Shown here piece after piece: positions 8,319-16,565 of a stretch of 64,000 bases of DNA (position 1 is the first letter of the stretch; the number at the start of each line of letters is the position of its first letter). Made by a program: the position numbers and the translations under genes. Origin of the DNA: JAEUIX01 sp964611125 (lineage in GTDB: Bacteria > Planctomycetota > Phycisphaerae > Phycisphaerales > UBA1924); assembly GCA_964611125.1 (NCBI GenBank), contig CAZSZO010000012.1, positions 20,242 through 84,241 on the forward strand. Reading direction: 5' to 3'. The notes beneath the pieces are model-generated. The model saw only the letters and a list, made by a program, of their open reading frames with translations. It had not been told where the DNA came from and did not search any database.

Positions 8319-10478
8319 GTGGCGACCAAGGAACTCTCGATCATCGTGAAGGCGGTAGACCAGTTCACGGCCCAGTTCCGCGCGATCACGTCGGGGATCA
8401 CGGCGGGGATCAAGGGTCTGGTCGGCGGCCTGGGGTCGGCGTTCTCGGGGCTCATCTCGTCGATCACCAACGTGAAGACCCTGATCGCCGGCGCGTTTGT
8501 GGGCGTCGGGGTGTACAAGGCCGTGGGCGCGTTCAACGACGCGGCCAGGGCCCTGGATGACATCGGCAACGCCAGCCAGCGGCTGGGCGTGGGGGTCGAG
8601 ACGCTCTCGACGCTGCGATACATGGCCGAGCTCAACGGATCCAACTGGCAGGAACTGGCCGACATCGTCAAGACCACCGAAAGAAACCTGGGGCAGTTTG
8701 CGGCGACGGGCGGGGGCCGAGCCGCCGAGTTCTTCAAGAGACTCAACGTGAACCTGTTCGGCGCGGATCGCCAGCTCCGCGACATCAACGAGCTGCTGCC
8801 GGAGCTGGGAGCGGCGATCAACGCCCTGCCGCAGGCTGAGCGGGTGGCGTACGCGGAAAGGATCTTCGGCAACGCCAACGCGCTGCAGCTGGGGCTTGAG
8901 AACTTCAAGGCTTACCGGGAGGAGGCCGAGAAGCTCGGGGCGGTGTTCGGGCCCGAGCAGGTGAAGGCCGGCATGGACTACCTCGACGCCCTGGACCGGA
9001 TCGGCGCGGCATGGCTGGGGCTGCGCGTGAAGGTGGTGGCGGCGGTCGGGCCGTTCCTGGCGGAGATGCTCAACAAGTTTGCGAGCCTGGCCGCGGCGGT
9101 GGGCCGCATCATCGGCACCTTCGGCGACGTGTTGTCGCGGGCGTTCGGGGGCGACAGCGATGCGCTGGGCAGGCTGGCGCGGGTGTTCGTGACGGCGCAG
9201 GCTCTGGTCACGGTGGGCGTGGCGAACGTGGGCAACGTGCTGGTGGTGTCGACGCAGTACGTGGTGCAGTACCTGCTGAGGTACCTCGATCAAGAGTTCA
9301 CCCAGTGGTTCGGCACCTTTGCGGAGAAGCTGCCCAACCTGATCTCGATCGCCTACAACCGCGCGCAGATCAGCATTGTCCAGGGCTCCGGCGAGTTCCT
9401 GGGTCTGCCCGCGTCGTGGATCGATGCCGAGGTGGCGTCTTACCAGGAGCGCATCGACACGCTCGTCACCGAGATCGAGATGATCAACCGCGACGCGCGG
9501 CAGACGATCAACAGCAATGTGATCGGGTCGATGTTCGCCACCGATACCCCGAAGCTGACCGAGGCGGTCGCGGCCCTGCAGAGGTCGGTGGGCGCCGCGG
9601 CTGGTGAGTTTGGCGATTCGCTGGATGCGATGCTGGCCTTCCGCGAGGCCCTCAGGGGCACAGCGTTTGACGCCGCCCTGACGGGGACGGCCATCAACGA
9701 TCTCACGGGATCGGTGCAGAAGGCGTCGAACGCGAGTGGGTTCTTCGATGGGATCAGGCAGGGGATTCAGAACATCAAGCAGCAGGCGGAGGACCTGTAC
9801 AACACGGGCATTCAGGTCGCGCAGAGCCTGACCAACAGCATTTCCGGCCAGCTGGCCTCAGCGATCTACTCGGTGGCGTCGGGAGCGGAGTCGCTGGGGA
9901 ATGCGTTCAAGGCGTTCGGGCGGCAGGCGCTGCAGACCATCAGCCAAGTGATCCTGCGGGTGCTAGTGCTCCGGGCTGTATCGGGGCTCGTGGATGGATT
10001 CCTGGGCGGTGGTTCGGGACAGATGGCCGGCGGAGTGCCGCAGCCTGGTGTTGTGTCAGGATCGGAGTTCTCCCTCGGTGGCGTTCAAGGCATCGCGCGA
10101 GATGGCGGCGTGATCGTGGCGGGTGGGGTGCGACGGTTCATGGCCGGCGGAACCGTGCAGGGACCCAACCTGAACCTGGACATGGTGCACGCCCTGCTGG
10201 CCCCGGGGGAGCGGGTGTTCTCGCGCGATGAGGTGCGGCGGGTGGGGGCGCGGCGGCTGGATGCGCTGGGGGCCGGGGCGGACCCGGCGGAGGTGTTCGG
10301 CGGTGGTGGCGGCATCACGATCAACCAGACGATCAACGTGGCGGGTGGTGGAGGTGGCGGAGGGGGGGCGGACGCGCGGATGCTCGAGGGGATCCGCAAG
10401 GCGACGTATGACGGGCTGCTGGCGGCGCTCTCGGCGCGGCCGGCGCTGCGGCAGGGCTTGAGGGCGGCGCTGGCTTAG
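8319..10478 (+). CDS. Tail tape measure protein
   Basis: Protein of 719 aa starting at GTG 8319 after AAGGGGCGAGC. It begins ATKELSIIVKAVDQFTAQFR, a characteristic opening of tape measure proteins, and is followed by alternating hydrophobic Gly/Ala helices (GLVGGLGSAFSGLISSI, LIAGAFVGVGVYKAVGAF, QALVTVGVANVGNVLVV). Residues ~470-560 carry repeated amphipathic helices with regularly spaced aromatic residues. The C-terminal region is Gly-rich, with FMAGGTVQGPNLNLDMVHALLAPGE, a motif common at the end of such proteins. It would set tail length and reach the tail tip before DNA injection. Position after the chaperones is diagnostic. Confidence 0.8.
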   Translation: MATKELSIIVKAVDQFTAQFRAITSGITAGIKGLVGGLGSAFSGLISSITNVKTLIAGAFVGVGVYKAVGAFNDAARALDDIGNASQRLGVGVETLSTLRYMAELNGSNWQELADIVKTTERNLGQFAATGGGRAAEFFKRLNVNLFGADRQLRDINELLPELGAAINALPQAERVAYAERIFGNANALQLGLENFKAYREEAEKLGAVFGPEQVKAGMDYLDALDRIGAAWLGLRVKVVAAVGPFLAEMLNKFASLAAAVGRIIGTFGDVLSRAFGGDSDALGRLARVFVTAQALVTVGVANVGNVLVVSTQYVVQYLLRYLDQEFTQWFGTFAEKLPNLISIAYNRAQISIVQGSGEFLGLPASWIDAEVASYQERIDTLVTEIEMINRDARQTINSNVIGSMFATDTPKLTEAVAALQRSVGAAAGEFGDSLDAMLAFREALRGTAFDAALTGTAINDLTGSVQKASNASGFFDGIRQGIQNIKQQAEDLYNTGIQVAQSLTNSISGQLASAIYSVASGAESLGNAFKAFGRQALQTISQVILRVLVLRAVSGLVDGFLGGGSGQMAGGVPQPGVVSGSEFSLGGVQGIARDGGVIVAGGVRRFMAGGTVQGPNLNLDMVHALLAPGERVFSRDEVRRVGARRLDALGAGADPAEVFGGGGGITINQTINVAGGGGGGGGADARMLEGIRKATYDGLLAALSARPALRQGLRAALA

Positions 10479-10518
10479 GTTCAACCGGCGTAGGTTCGGC
10501 AGGAATAGGGGGGCGACC

Positions 10519-11964
10519 ATGGCGGACGGAATTCAACTCAATGCGGCGACGACCTCTGGCGCCAAGACGGCGACGGCCGAGCTGTCGTGGTCGGGCGACA
10601 CGGCCCACGTGCAGGTGATCAGTGCGGGCATCCTCACCGGAGCGGAGGGGAGCTGGACGTTCACGCCGCTTGCGGCGGGAGCCGGCGCGGTGGCGGCGGG
10701 GGTGCAGCGGATCACTCTGGCCAGCGATGACCCAGCGGTTGCGGCGCTCACTGCGATCAACACCAGCGGGGTGAAGCAGCAGGGGAGCTGGACGGTTGGG
10801 GCGAGCCAGAGCGGGACATGGACCGTGACGGGCGCCGGTGGAACCTTCCCGGTGACCGACTCGGGCGGCTCGCTGACGGTGGATGCGCCGGTGGCGACGC
10901 CGGTCTTTGTCCGGCTCTCGGATGGGACGGCGGCGATCGCGACGCTGCCGGTGAGCTTGACCTCGACGACGATCACCGGCGCGGTGACGGTGGCTCAGGC
11001 GACGGCGGCAAGCCTCAACGCGACGGTGGTGGGGACGGGGACCTTCGCCGTGCAGGCAGCCCAGAGCGGAACGTGGACGGTGACGGGAACCGGTGGGACG
11101 TTCCCGGTGACCGACTCGGGTGGCTCGCTGACGGTGGATGCGCCGGTGGCGACGCCGGTCTTCGTGCGGCTCTCGGATGGGACGGCGGCGATCTCGACGC
11201 TGCCGGTGAGCGCGGCGAGCTTGCCCTTGCCCGCCGGTGCGGCGACCTCCGCGCTTCAGACCACCGGCAACTTGTCGCTCGCCAGCATCGAAGGGAAGAT
11301 CACCGCGTGCAATACCGGGGCCGTGACCATTTCGGGGGCCCTGCCAGCGGGGACCAACGCCATCGGCAAGCTGGCGGCCAACAGCGGCGTGACGATCGGC
11401 GCGGTGGAGATCGCGGGCTCGCAGACGCTCTCGACGGTGACGACGGTGGGGACGGTGACCACCTGTTCGACGGTGACGACGCTCACCGGCGGCGGGGTGG
11501 CTCACGACGGGGTCGATTCGGGCAACCCGATCAAGGTCGGGGCCAGGGCGACCACGAGCCTGAGCGGGCTCGCGCTGGTGGCGGCCGCAGATCGCACCGA
11601 CCTGATGGCGGGTGTGGATGGCGTGCTGATCGTGCGGCCGCACTCCAACCTTGAGGACATCGTCAGCGGCCGGGCGACCAACACCGACGGGACCCAGACC
11701 GCATGCATCGCCTCTCAGGGCGCTGGCGTAAAAACGTACCTCACGAGCGTGACGATCTGCAACACCAGCGCCAGCAACGTCACTGTCGACATCAAGGACG
11801 GGAGCACGGTCAAGTGGACGTTGCCAGTGCCCGCGGGCGGCGGCGCGGTGTGGAACCCGCCCAATCCGCTTCCGGGGACGGCGGCTACGGCCTGGAACTT
11901 CCAGGGCTCGGCGGCAGCAACAACGCTGACGTGCTCAATGCTGGGCTTTAAGACCAAGATCTAA
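10519..11964 (+). CDS. Repeat-containing tail/fibre protein
   Basis: Protein of 481 aa, ATG 10519 (AATAGGGGGGCGACC upstream). Dominated by Gly/Thr/Val/Ala beta repeats. A 50-residue unit with QSGTWTVTG, FPVTDSGGSLTVDAPVATP and VFVRLSDGTAAI appears twice (about residues 97-146 and 182-231), and shorter pieces recur. The C-terminal ~100 residues (VTICNTSASNVTVDIKDGSTVKWTLPVPAGGGAVWNPP) look like a compact beta-sandwich. Such QSGTW repeats are common in siphovirus tail proteins of actinobacteria and planctomycetes. It probably forms an elongated virion surface structure; receptor binding is possible but not shown. Confidence 0.6.
   Translation: MADGIQLNAATTSGAKTATAELSWSGDTAHVQVISAGILTGAEGSWTFTPLAAGAGAVAAGVQRITLASDDPAVAALTAINTSGVKQQGSWTVGASQSGTWTVTGAGGTFPVTDSGGSLTVDAPVATPVFVRLSDGTAAIATLPVSLTSTTITGAVTVAQATAASLNATVVGTGTFAVQAAQSGTWTVTGTGGTFPVTDSGGSLTVDAPVATPVFVRLSDGTAAISTLPVSAASLPLPAGAATSALQTTGNLSLASIEGKITACNTGAVTISGALPAGTNAIGKLAANSGVTIGAVEIAGSQTLSTVTTVGTVTTCSTVTTLTGGGVAHDGVDSGNPIKVGARATTSLSGLALVAAADRTDLMAGVDGVLIVRPHSNLEDIVSGRATNTDGTQTACIASQGAGVKTYLTSVTICNTSASNVTVDIKDGSTVKWTLPVPAGGGAVWNPPNPLPGTAATAWNFQGSAAATTLTCSMLGFKTKI
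10807..10956 (+). repeat. 150-bp internal direct repeat, copy A
   Basis: First of two in-frame 150-bp units in the repeat fibre gene. It matches 11062-11211 with a handful of mostly third-position differences, giving near-identical 50-residue modules. The recent duplication is 255 bp in phase. Confidence 0.85.
11062..11211 (+). repeat. 150-bp internal direct repeat, copy B
   Basis: Second copy of the 50-codon module. Visible differences from copy A are mainly synonymous (for example GGCGGC versus GGTGGC), which implies selection on the protein module after duplication. Confidence 0.85.
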
Positions 11965-11976
11965 GGGGGGTTCAGC

Positions 11977-14127
11977 GTGGCAACAGGCGATATTCTCAGC
12001 GCGACGATTCTGGCCGAAGGGTGGCGCCTGCGCCTGGTGATCGAGGGCTTTACGACTGGCGCAACGTACAGCCTGGGCGACGGCGACCTAGGTACGACGA
12101 CGATCAATCTGGCGGTGTTGTCGGAGGGCTATACGGGGTCGGTGCTGGGCACGGTCTCCCGCAGCGTGTACGTCACCAAAGTCGTCAAGAAGGTATACCC
12201 CAACGACACGGTGAACGAGGAGACGGGCGGCGGCAACCTGACGGTGGATCTGGCGCTGAACACGCGAGTATTCGCCGACGACAACACCGGGGCCGGCAAG
12301 TCGGGCACAGCGCCGACGCTCTCGGTGGCTGCGGGCGCCATCGTCAACTCCGGCGGGGCCGGCCAGAGCAGCAACGCCGTGAGCGGCTTTGCGGTGACCA
12401 ACAACTCGACGGCGGCATATGACCCGGTGGTCGTGCATTGGGCCGTGCCGCAGCGGCAGGCGGTCAACGGGACAACCACGATCGAGTTCTTGCCCATGCA
12501 CGGCTACGCCCGCAACCAAAAACCCATCGCCGCGGCGGTGGTGACAGCCGTGGGCGCCACCAGCGGGACGACCAAGACGGCGACGATCACAGCCTTTACC
12601 CGGAGCACTTCCGACAGCCTGCCTGTCTTCGCGTGCGACCTGGACCTGTCCATCGCTGGTGGGTTCACACGAGGGGAAGCGGTCAACATCAATGTGAGTT
12701 GCTACCCGTGGGTGGGCGACGCCTCAGCCGTGACCACCAGCAGCGGGACCAGCGCCAAGAACTTCTCGACGCTTGTTTACACCATCATGGACCGCGCCGT
12801 GTGCGTCGTGGACCCATCGACGGGAAACGACACCACCGCCTACGCCGGCCCCAATCAGACGTCGGCCAATGCGGCGCCGGCCCTGACCATCCAGGGGGCG
12901 GTGGCCAAGATCAAGGCGTACAACAACTCCACCTATTCACTCAACCGGGCTGACGGCGGCGAGGTGCAGCTCAAGGCCGGGAACTACCTGCACGGCATCG
13001 GCGGAGGCAACGCCGCCGACACGGTGAACGGGTGGGTGACGATTACGCGGCACAGCTCGGCGACAGCGGCTCAGGTGATCTACACCGGCCCCAACGGGAC
13101 CAGTAGATACGCGTGGAACCACCAGCGGATCAAAGACGTGACGGTCACGCTGAGCGCTGACTACATGATGTTTCAAAACACCGAGAAGGTGTGCGTGTTC
13201 GACTCAGTAAACTTCACGACGACGTTCTTTCTGAGCGGCGGTGACGGCACTCTTGAGTTCATCAACTGCAACTCCGTAGGCGGGGCGTACTACCCCGGCG
13301 TGAGCACGACCGACTGCCGGCTGTGCCGCAACAGCTGGATTACGGGGGCGACTGGCGGGCAGCAGGAGTTCAAATCCGTCCGATTCATCTTTGGCGGAGG
13401 GTGCCGGAACTGCACCTCGGACGTGTGGGTTCAGCGAGCGGGCGAGTCGGTCATCCCAATCATCGCCTACATGCGCAACCTCAACCATTCTGGAAGCCTG
13501 TTCGCCTTGCAGGCGGACATCAACGGTGCGGCGCTCGTGAGCGTTTTGCATGAGTACGTGGGGTCCTCGAACGCCCTGTGCGATTTTGGCAACTCCAGTG
13601 CCACCAACTTCATGGTCTTCAACGTAACCTGTGCTGGTGATCGCTGCAACTGGCAGGCGGGTTGGCCCGCAAGCGTGAACAACACGCTTAGGATGTACGT
13701 TCGTGGAGCGTCCCTGAAGTGGTTCGCCTGGAAGGGCGACGAGTACGCACCTGGCTATCCGACGCTCACAGCTTCGTGGCCGGTGAAGTACGGTGTGGAC
13801 TTCATCCAGGTGAACTCTGAGCAGGATTACGCGGGAACAGGCTCGGATGAGTTCCCGCCGCAGTTCGCCGGCGTGGGCTCGACGCGCGTGGTGCAGGCGA
13901 AGTACGTGGATGACCGCAGTCGCTATGGGGCAAGGCCCCGAGGACATGGCGACTACCGGCTGCGGGCCGATTCAAGCCTGCGGGGACGCATTAAGCCGGC
14001 GGACATGGCGATCGCCTTCGACCTGGATGGGAACGCCTGGGATCTTAACAGCAAGGCGCCGCTGGGGGCCATGTGGGGACCGATGGCGGCGCCCACCGGC
14101 GGCGGGGCATACGTGATTGGAGGATGA
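11977..14127 (+). CDS. Tail protein with probable right-handed beta-helix
   Basis: Protein of 716 aa, GTG start after AAGGGGGG. The N-terminal ~280 residues are beta-sandwich-like (ATGDILSATILAEGWRLRLVIEGFTTG). Residues ~285-560 carry a pattern typical of pectate-lyase-type parallel beta helices: VVDPSTGNDTTAYAG (the start of many DUF1565-like or spike domains), TIQGAVAKIKAYN, GEVQLKAGNYLHG, then successive short strands with Cys and Asn turns (LEFINCNSVGG, CRLCRNSWITG, GCRNCTSDVWV). The C-terminal end has the short collagen-like PTGGGAYVIGG. This fits a tail spike or fibre that may bind or cleave a surface polysaccharide. No catalytic residues could be assigned. Confidence 0.6.
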   Translation: MATGDILSATILAEGWRLRLVIEGFTTGATYSLGDGDLGTTTINLAVLSEGYTGSVLGTVSRSVYVTKVVKKVYPNDTVNEETGGGNLTVDLALNTRVFADDNTGAGKSGTAPTLSVAAGAIVNSGGAGQSSNAVSGFAVTNNSTAAYDPVVVHWAVPQRQAVNGTTTIEFLPMHGYARNQKPIAAAVVTAVGATSGTTKTATITAFTRSTSDSLPVFACDLDLSIAGGFTRGEAVNINVSCYPWVGDASAVTTSSGTSAKNFSTLVYTIMDRAVCVVDPSTGNDTTAYAGPNQTSANAAPALTIQGAVAKIKAYNNSTYSLNRADGGEVQLKAGNYLHGIGGGNAADTVNGWVTITRHSSATAAQVIYTGPNGTSRYAWNHQRIKDVTVTLSADYMMFQNTEKVCVFDSVNFTTTFFLSGGDGTLEFINCNSVGGAYYPGVSTTDCRLCRNSWITGATGGQQEFKSVRFIFGGGCRNCTSDVWVQRAGESVIPIIAYMRNLNHSGSLFALQADINGAALVSVLHEYVGSSNALCDFGNSSATNFMVFNVTCAGDRCNWQAGWPASVNNTLRMYVRGASLKWFAWKGDEYAPGYPTLTASWPVKYGVDFIQVNSEQDYAGTGSDEFPPQFAGVGSTRVVQAKYVDDRSRYGARPRGHGDYRLRADSSLRGRIKPADMAIAFDLDGNAWDLNSKAPLGAMWGPMAAPTGGGAYVIGG

Positions 14128-14130
14128 CGC

Positions 14131-14652
14131 ATGGCGGCGATCGCGGCAGTCCAGGTGCGGGAGCTCGGGAGCGACGTCGGTGGCGCAACGGCCGCCATCG
14201 AGATCGAGCCGGGGGTCGGAGGCGACCTGGTGGCGATCGCCCCGCTGGCCGAGCCGCTCAGCGCCGGGGCGCCGCCGGTGACGCCCGCCCTGGTCGAGCA
14301 GGCGAGCTTGGCGCGGCCGGAAGGCCTGCGGAGCGTGCGGGCTGGATCCGGGCAGCTGATCACCGCCGCCCTGGCCACCGCCGGCCGAGCCCGCTTCAGC
14401 GTGCGATGGGGATCGCTGACCGAGGCCGAGGCCGACAGCCTGCGGGACTTCTTCGAGCTCGAGCTGCTCGCCGGCGGAGGCGATGGGGCGGTGTTGGCCT
14501 TCGAGATCGAGCCCGATGGGCCCGGCGGCGGGGTCGGGACCGTGAAGGTGCGGGCCCTGGGGCCGCTGAGGCTGAGCCTGCGGGCCAATGTGAGCGGCGG
14601 CGCGGGGGTGGTGTATGAAGGGGCGGAGGTGGAGTGCGAGCGGGTGGAGTAG
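14131..14652 (+). CDS. Phage tail protein, unknown
   Basis: Protein of 173 aa, three nt after the previous stop. Sequence pattern: AVQVRELGSDVGGATAAIEIEP at the start, a central RARFSVRWGSLTEAEADSLRDFFELELLAGG, and a C-terminal strand set FEIEPDGPGGG...VRALGPLRLSLRANVSGG. The segment with SLTEAEADSLRDFFE is like a conserved stretch in distal-tail or minor tail proteins (DUF2460-like, lambda M/L region), where a helix packs on a beta sandwich. Membership is a guess; the gene is certainly part of the tail block by spacing and order. Confidence 0.55.
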   Translation: MAAIAAVQVRELGSDVGGATAAIEIEPGVGGDLVAIAPLAEPLSAGAPPVTPALVEQASLARPEGLRSVRAGSGQLITAALATAGRARFSVRWGSLTEAEADSLRDFFELELLAGGGDGAVLAFEIEPDGPGGGVGTVKVRALGPLRLSLRANVSGGAGVVYEGAEVECERVE

Positions 14653-14701
14653 AGACGCGAGTTCAAAGCGGCAAAGTTCAAAATCGGGAAAGGGGGCCAG
14701 G

Positions 14702-15604
14702 ATGGCCGTGTACGGGTTGATCGCCGGGGCGTCGAATCTCTCGGTGGTAATTGTGGGCATCGAGGCGCAGCAGGATGCGATGCGCGGCTTTGAACGCGGG
14801 ACGGTGACTCCGACGATCAAGCCGACGGGGCTGCTGTGGAACCGGACCGATGAGGATGTGATCGGCGACGCGCTAAAGCGATGGAACGGGACCACGTGGA
14901 CGCTCTTCGCCGACCCCGAGTTCGCCCAGATCAATGCCGGCGGCACGGTGGCGCTGGGCGCCAACCTGCCGGCGGGTGGGTTTAAGCTCACCGGCCTGGC
15001 GGCGGGGTCGGCGGCGGGGGACAGCGTGCGGTATGAGCAGGTGCTGCTGCTCAGCGGCGCCAACGCGATGATCGCCAACCTGGCGATGGGGGGGAACCGG
15101 ATCACCAACCTGGGCGCGCCGAGCTCGCCCACCGATGCGGCCCGGGTGGTCGATGCGCCCAACACGTATTTCCAGACCAACGCGGACTTGCGAGGCAACG
15201 CCAAGCCGGTGAAGTATGACACCGGCGCGGGGTCGGCGGATATCACCGACTGCGGATTCGCGCCGCGGAACATCCGGCTGCGGATCGTGGGGGGCTTCTA
15301 TCGCCAATCCGACAACGCCAGCATGGCCGGGGCGATCGACACCGAGATCGTGGCCACGCGCTACGAGAGCGACGCGAGCTATGGGCTCACCGTGCCCAAC
15401 CCGCTGGTGATCGCGATCCCCGGGACCACGCCCAACGCCATCAACGCGGAGATCACCTGGAGCACCAGCACGCCGCTGGGGTTCAAGCTCACGTTCAAGC
15501 GGGCCAGCGATGGGGCCCTGTGCAAGCTGCGGAAGGTGGGCGGCGTGGGCGGGCTGGCGGACGGGGTGATGCAGGTGCTGGCGGTGGGTGGGGCGCTGGC
15601 GTAA
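14702..15604 (+). CDS. Tail fibre protein
   Basis: Protein of 300 aa; ATG 14702 follows GGGAAAGGGGGCC. Residues 55-170 contain the phage fibre signature: LKRWNGTTWTLFADP, then LAMGGNRITNLGAPSSPTDAAR, a variant of the widespread N-(R/K)-I-T-N-L-x-x-P-x-x-x-x-D-A motif that precedes receptor-binding domains. The C-terminal half is beta-rich (FKLTFKRASDGALCKLRKVGGVGG). It probably contributes to host recognition. Confidence 0.7.
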   Translation: MAVYGLIAGASNLSVVIVGIEAQQDAMRGFERGTVTPTIKPTGLLWNRTDEDVIGDALKRWNGTTWTLFADPEFAQINAGGTVALGANLPAGGFKLTGLAAGSAAGDSVRYEQVLLLSGANAMIANLAMGGNRITNLGAPSSPTDAARVVDAPNTYFQTNADLRGNAKPVKYDTGAGSADITDCGFAPRNIRLRIVGGFYRQSDNASMAGAIDTEIVATRYESDASYGLTVPNPLVIAIPGTTPNAINAEITWSTSTPLGFKLTFKRASDGALCKLRKVGGVGGLADGVMQVLAVGGALA

Positions 15605-15644
15605 GGCGGTGTCAACGAAGGAAGCGAAGGGAACGAAGGGAAAC

Positions 15645-16034
15645 ATGAGCGAAAAGCCGTTGCGAAACTGCGTCGTCTCGATTTACGCCGGGCTGCTGCC
15701 TCGCCTTCGTGAGAAGGCATACCAGCTCGGCTGGGCGCTGGGCGTGCATGGGTCGCTGGTCACCGATCTCGACCTGATCGCCGTGCCTTGGATCGACGCT
15801 GCGAGCGATGCTCGGACCATGGTGGAAGCCTTGGCCTCGGTGTGCGAGGACACGTCCGTGCCGGCCGTCATTGACGCGACGACCTGGATGGCGGTAAGGG
15901 ACCCGAGCCCGAAGCCGCACGGACGCATGGCGTGGACCATCTCGTTTGGAGGCCGAACGTACATCGATCTGAGTGTTGTCGACCAGCGTGAGCTCGGACG
16001 CCCCTCCCTCGGGCTTCCGCCCGGGGCTCTGTAA
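15645..16034 (+). CDS. Small phage protein with nucleotidyltransferase-like motif
   Basis: Protein of 129 aa, ATG 15645 preceded by a GAAGGG-rich stretch that serves as ribosome-binding site. Residues 22-45 read GWALGVHGSLVTDLDLIAVPW, resembling the GSxxxDxDLI core of minimal nucleotidyltransferases and matching a small family often found in phage structural regions. The rest (ARTMVEALASVCEDT, GRMAWTISFGGRTYIDLSVV) would supply strands and a helix. The catalytic competence is doubtful because the protein is only about half a normal transferase. Confidence 0.55.
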   Translation: MSEKPLRNCVVSIYAGLLPRLREKAYQLGWALGVHGSLVTDLDLIAVPWIDAASDARTMVEALASVCEDTSVPAVIDATTWMAVRDPSPKPHGRMAWTISFGGRTYIDLSVVDQRELGRPSLGLPPGAL

Positions 16035-16046
16035 GAGTCGAAACCC

Positions 16047-16565
16047 ATGCGCCAGCTCTCAACGCCGCTCCATATCGCCCGCCACGTGCTGCTGTCGGAT
16101 GCGGCCTGGCTGCTGTTTGTTGAAGCGCCGCTGAAGTCGGGCGGGTTCATTCGACTGGTGCGCAACAGCCGGCACCTGGCGGCGGGGGGGCGGAAGTGGC
16201 AGGCATGCTCGATCGAGATCGAGCTTCCCGAATCGAGCGCCGAGGGCGCGCTGGGCGAGCTGCGGATCACGCTCCCCAACGTCTCGCGCCTGCCGATGCT
16301 CTACCTCGAGGCGGCCAATGAGCTGCTGGGGCAGACGTTCACCTGCTGGCTGGCCCACGAGCGGAGCCTCGAGGCGTTCAGCTCAGCCCTGGCGTTTGCG
16401 CACACGGCCCTACGCGCGACGATGAACGAGCGGGTGGCGACGATCGTCTGCGGCCACCCAGCCCAGAACAAGCGGACACCGGCGGCGGTGTACGACCGTC
16501 GCGTGTATCCGCAGCTGCTGCCCGGCGGCGGCCTGACCAGCGGCGGGACGGGAGGGGGAGGCTGA
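16047..16565 (+). CDS. DUF1833-like minor tail protein
   Basis: Protein of 172 aa. LLFVEAPLKSGGFIRLVRNSRHLAAGGRKWQ near residue 25-55, followed by EIELPESSAEGALGELRITLPNVSR, matches the pattern of DUF1833 minor tail proteins, which precede the tail-tip genes in lambda-like phages (the position of lambda L). The C-terminal end is Gly-rich and its TGA overlaps the ATG of the giant tip protein (ATGATGG), so the two are coupled. Confidence 0.62.
   Translation: MRQLSTPLHIARHVLLSDAAWLLFVEAPLKSGGFIRLVRNSRHLAAGGRKWQACSIEIELPESSAEGALGELRITLPNVSRLPMLYLEAANELLGQTFTCWLAHERSLEAFSSALAFAHTALRATMNERVATIVCGHPAQNKRTPAAVYDRRVYPQLLPGGGLTSGGTGGGG

Noticed and set aside
6675..9293. 872-codon open frame on the minus strand across the tail genes
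   Set aside because: Arg/His/Pro-rich translation typical of the antisense strand of GC-rich genes; overlaps the lipoprotein, chaperone and tape measure genes, which have ribosome-binding sites and recognisable features.
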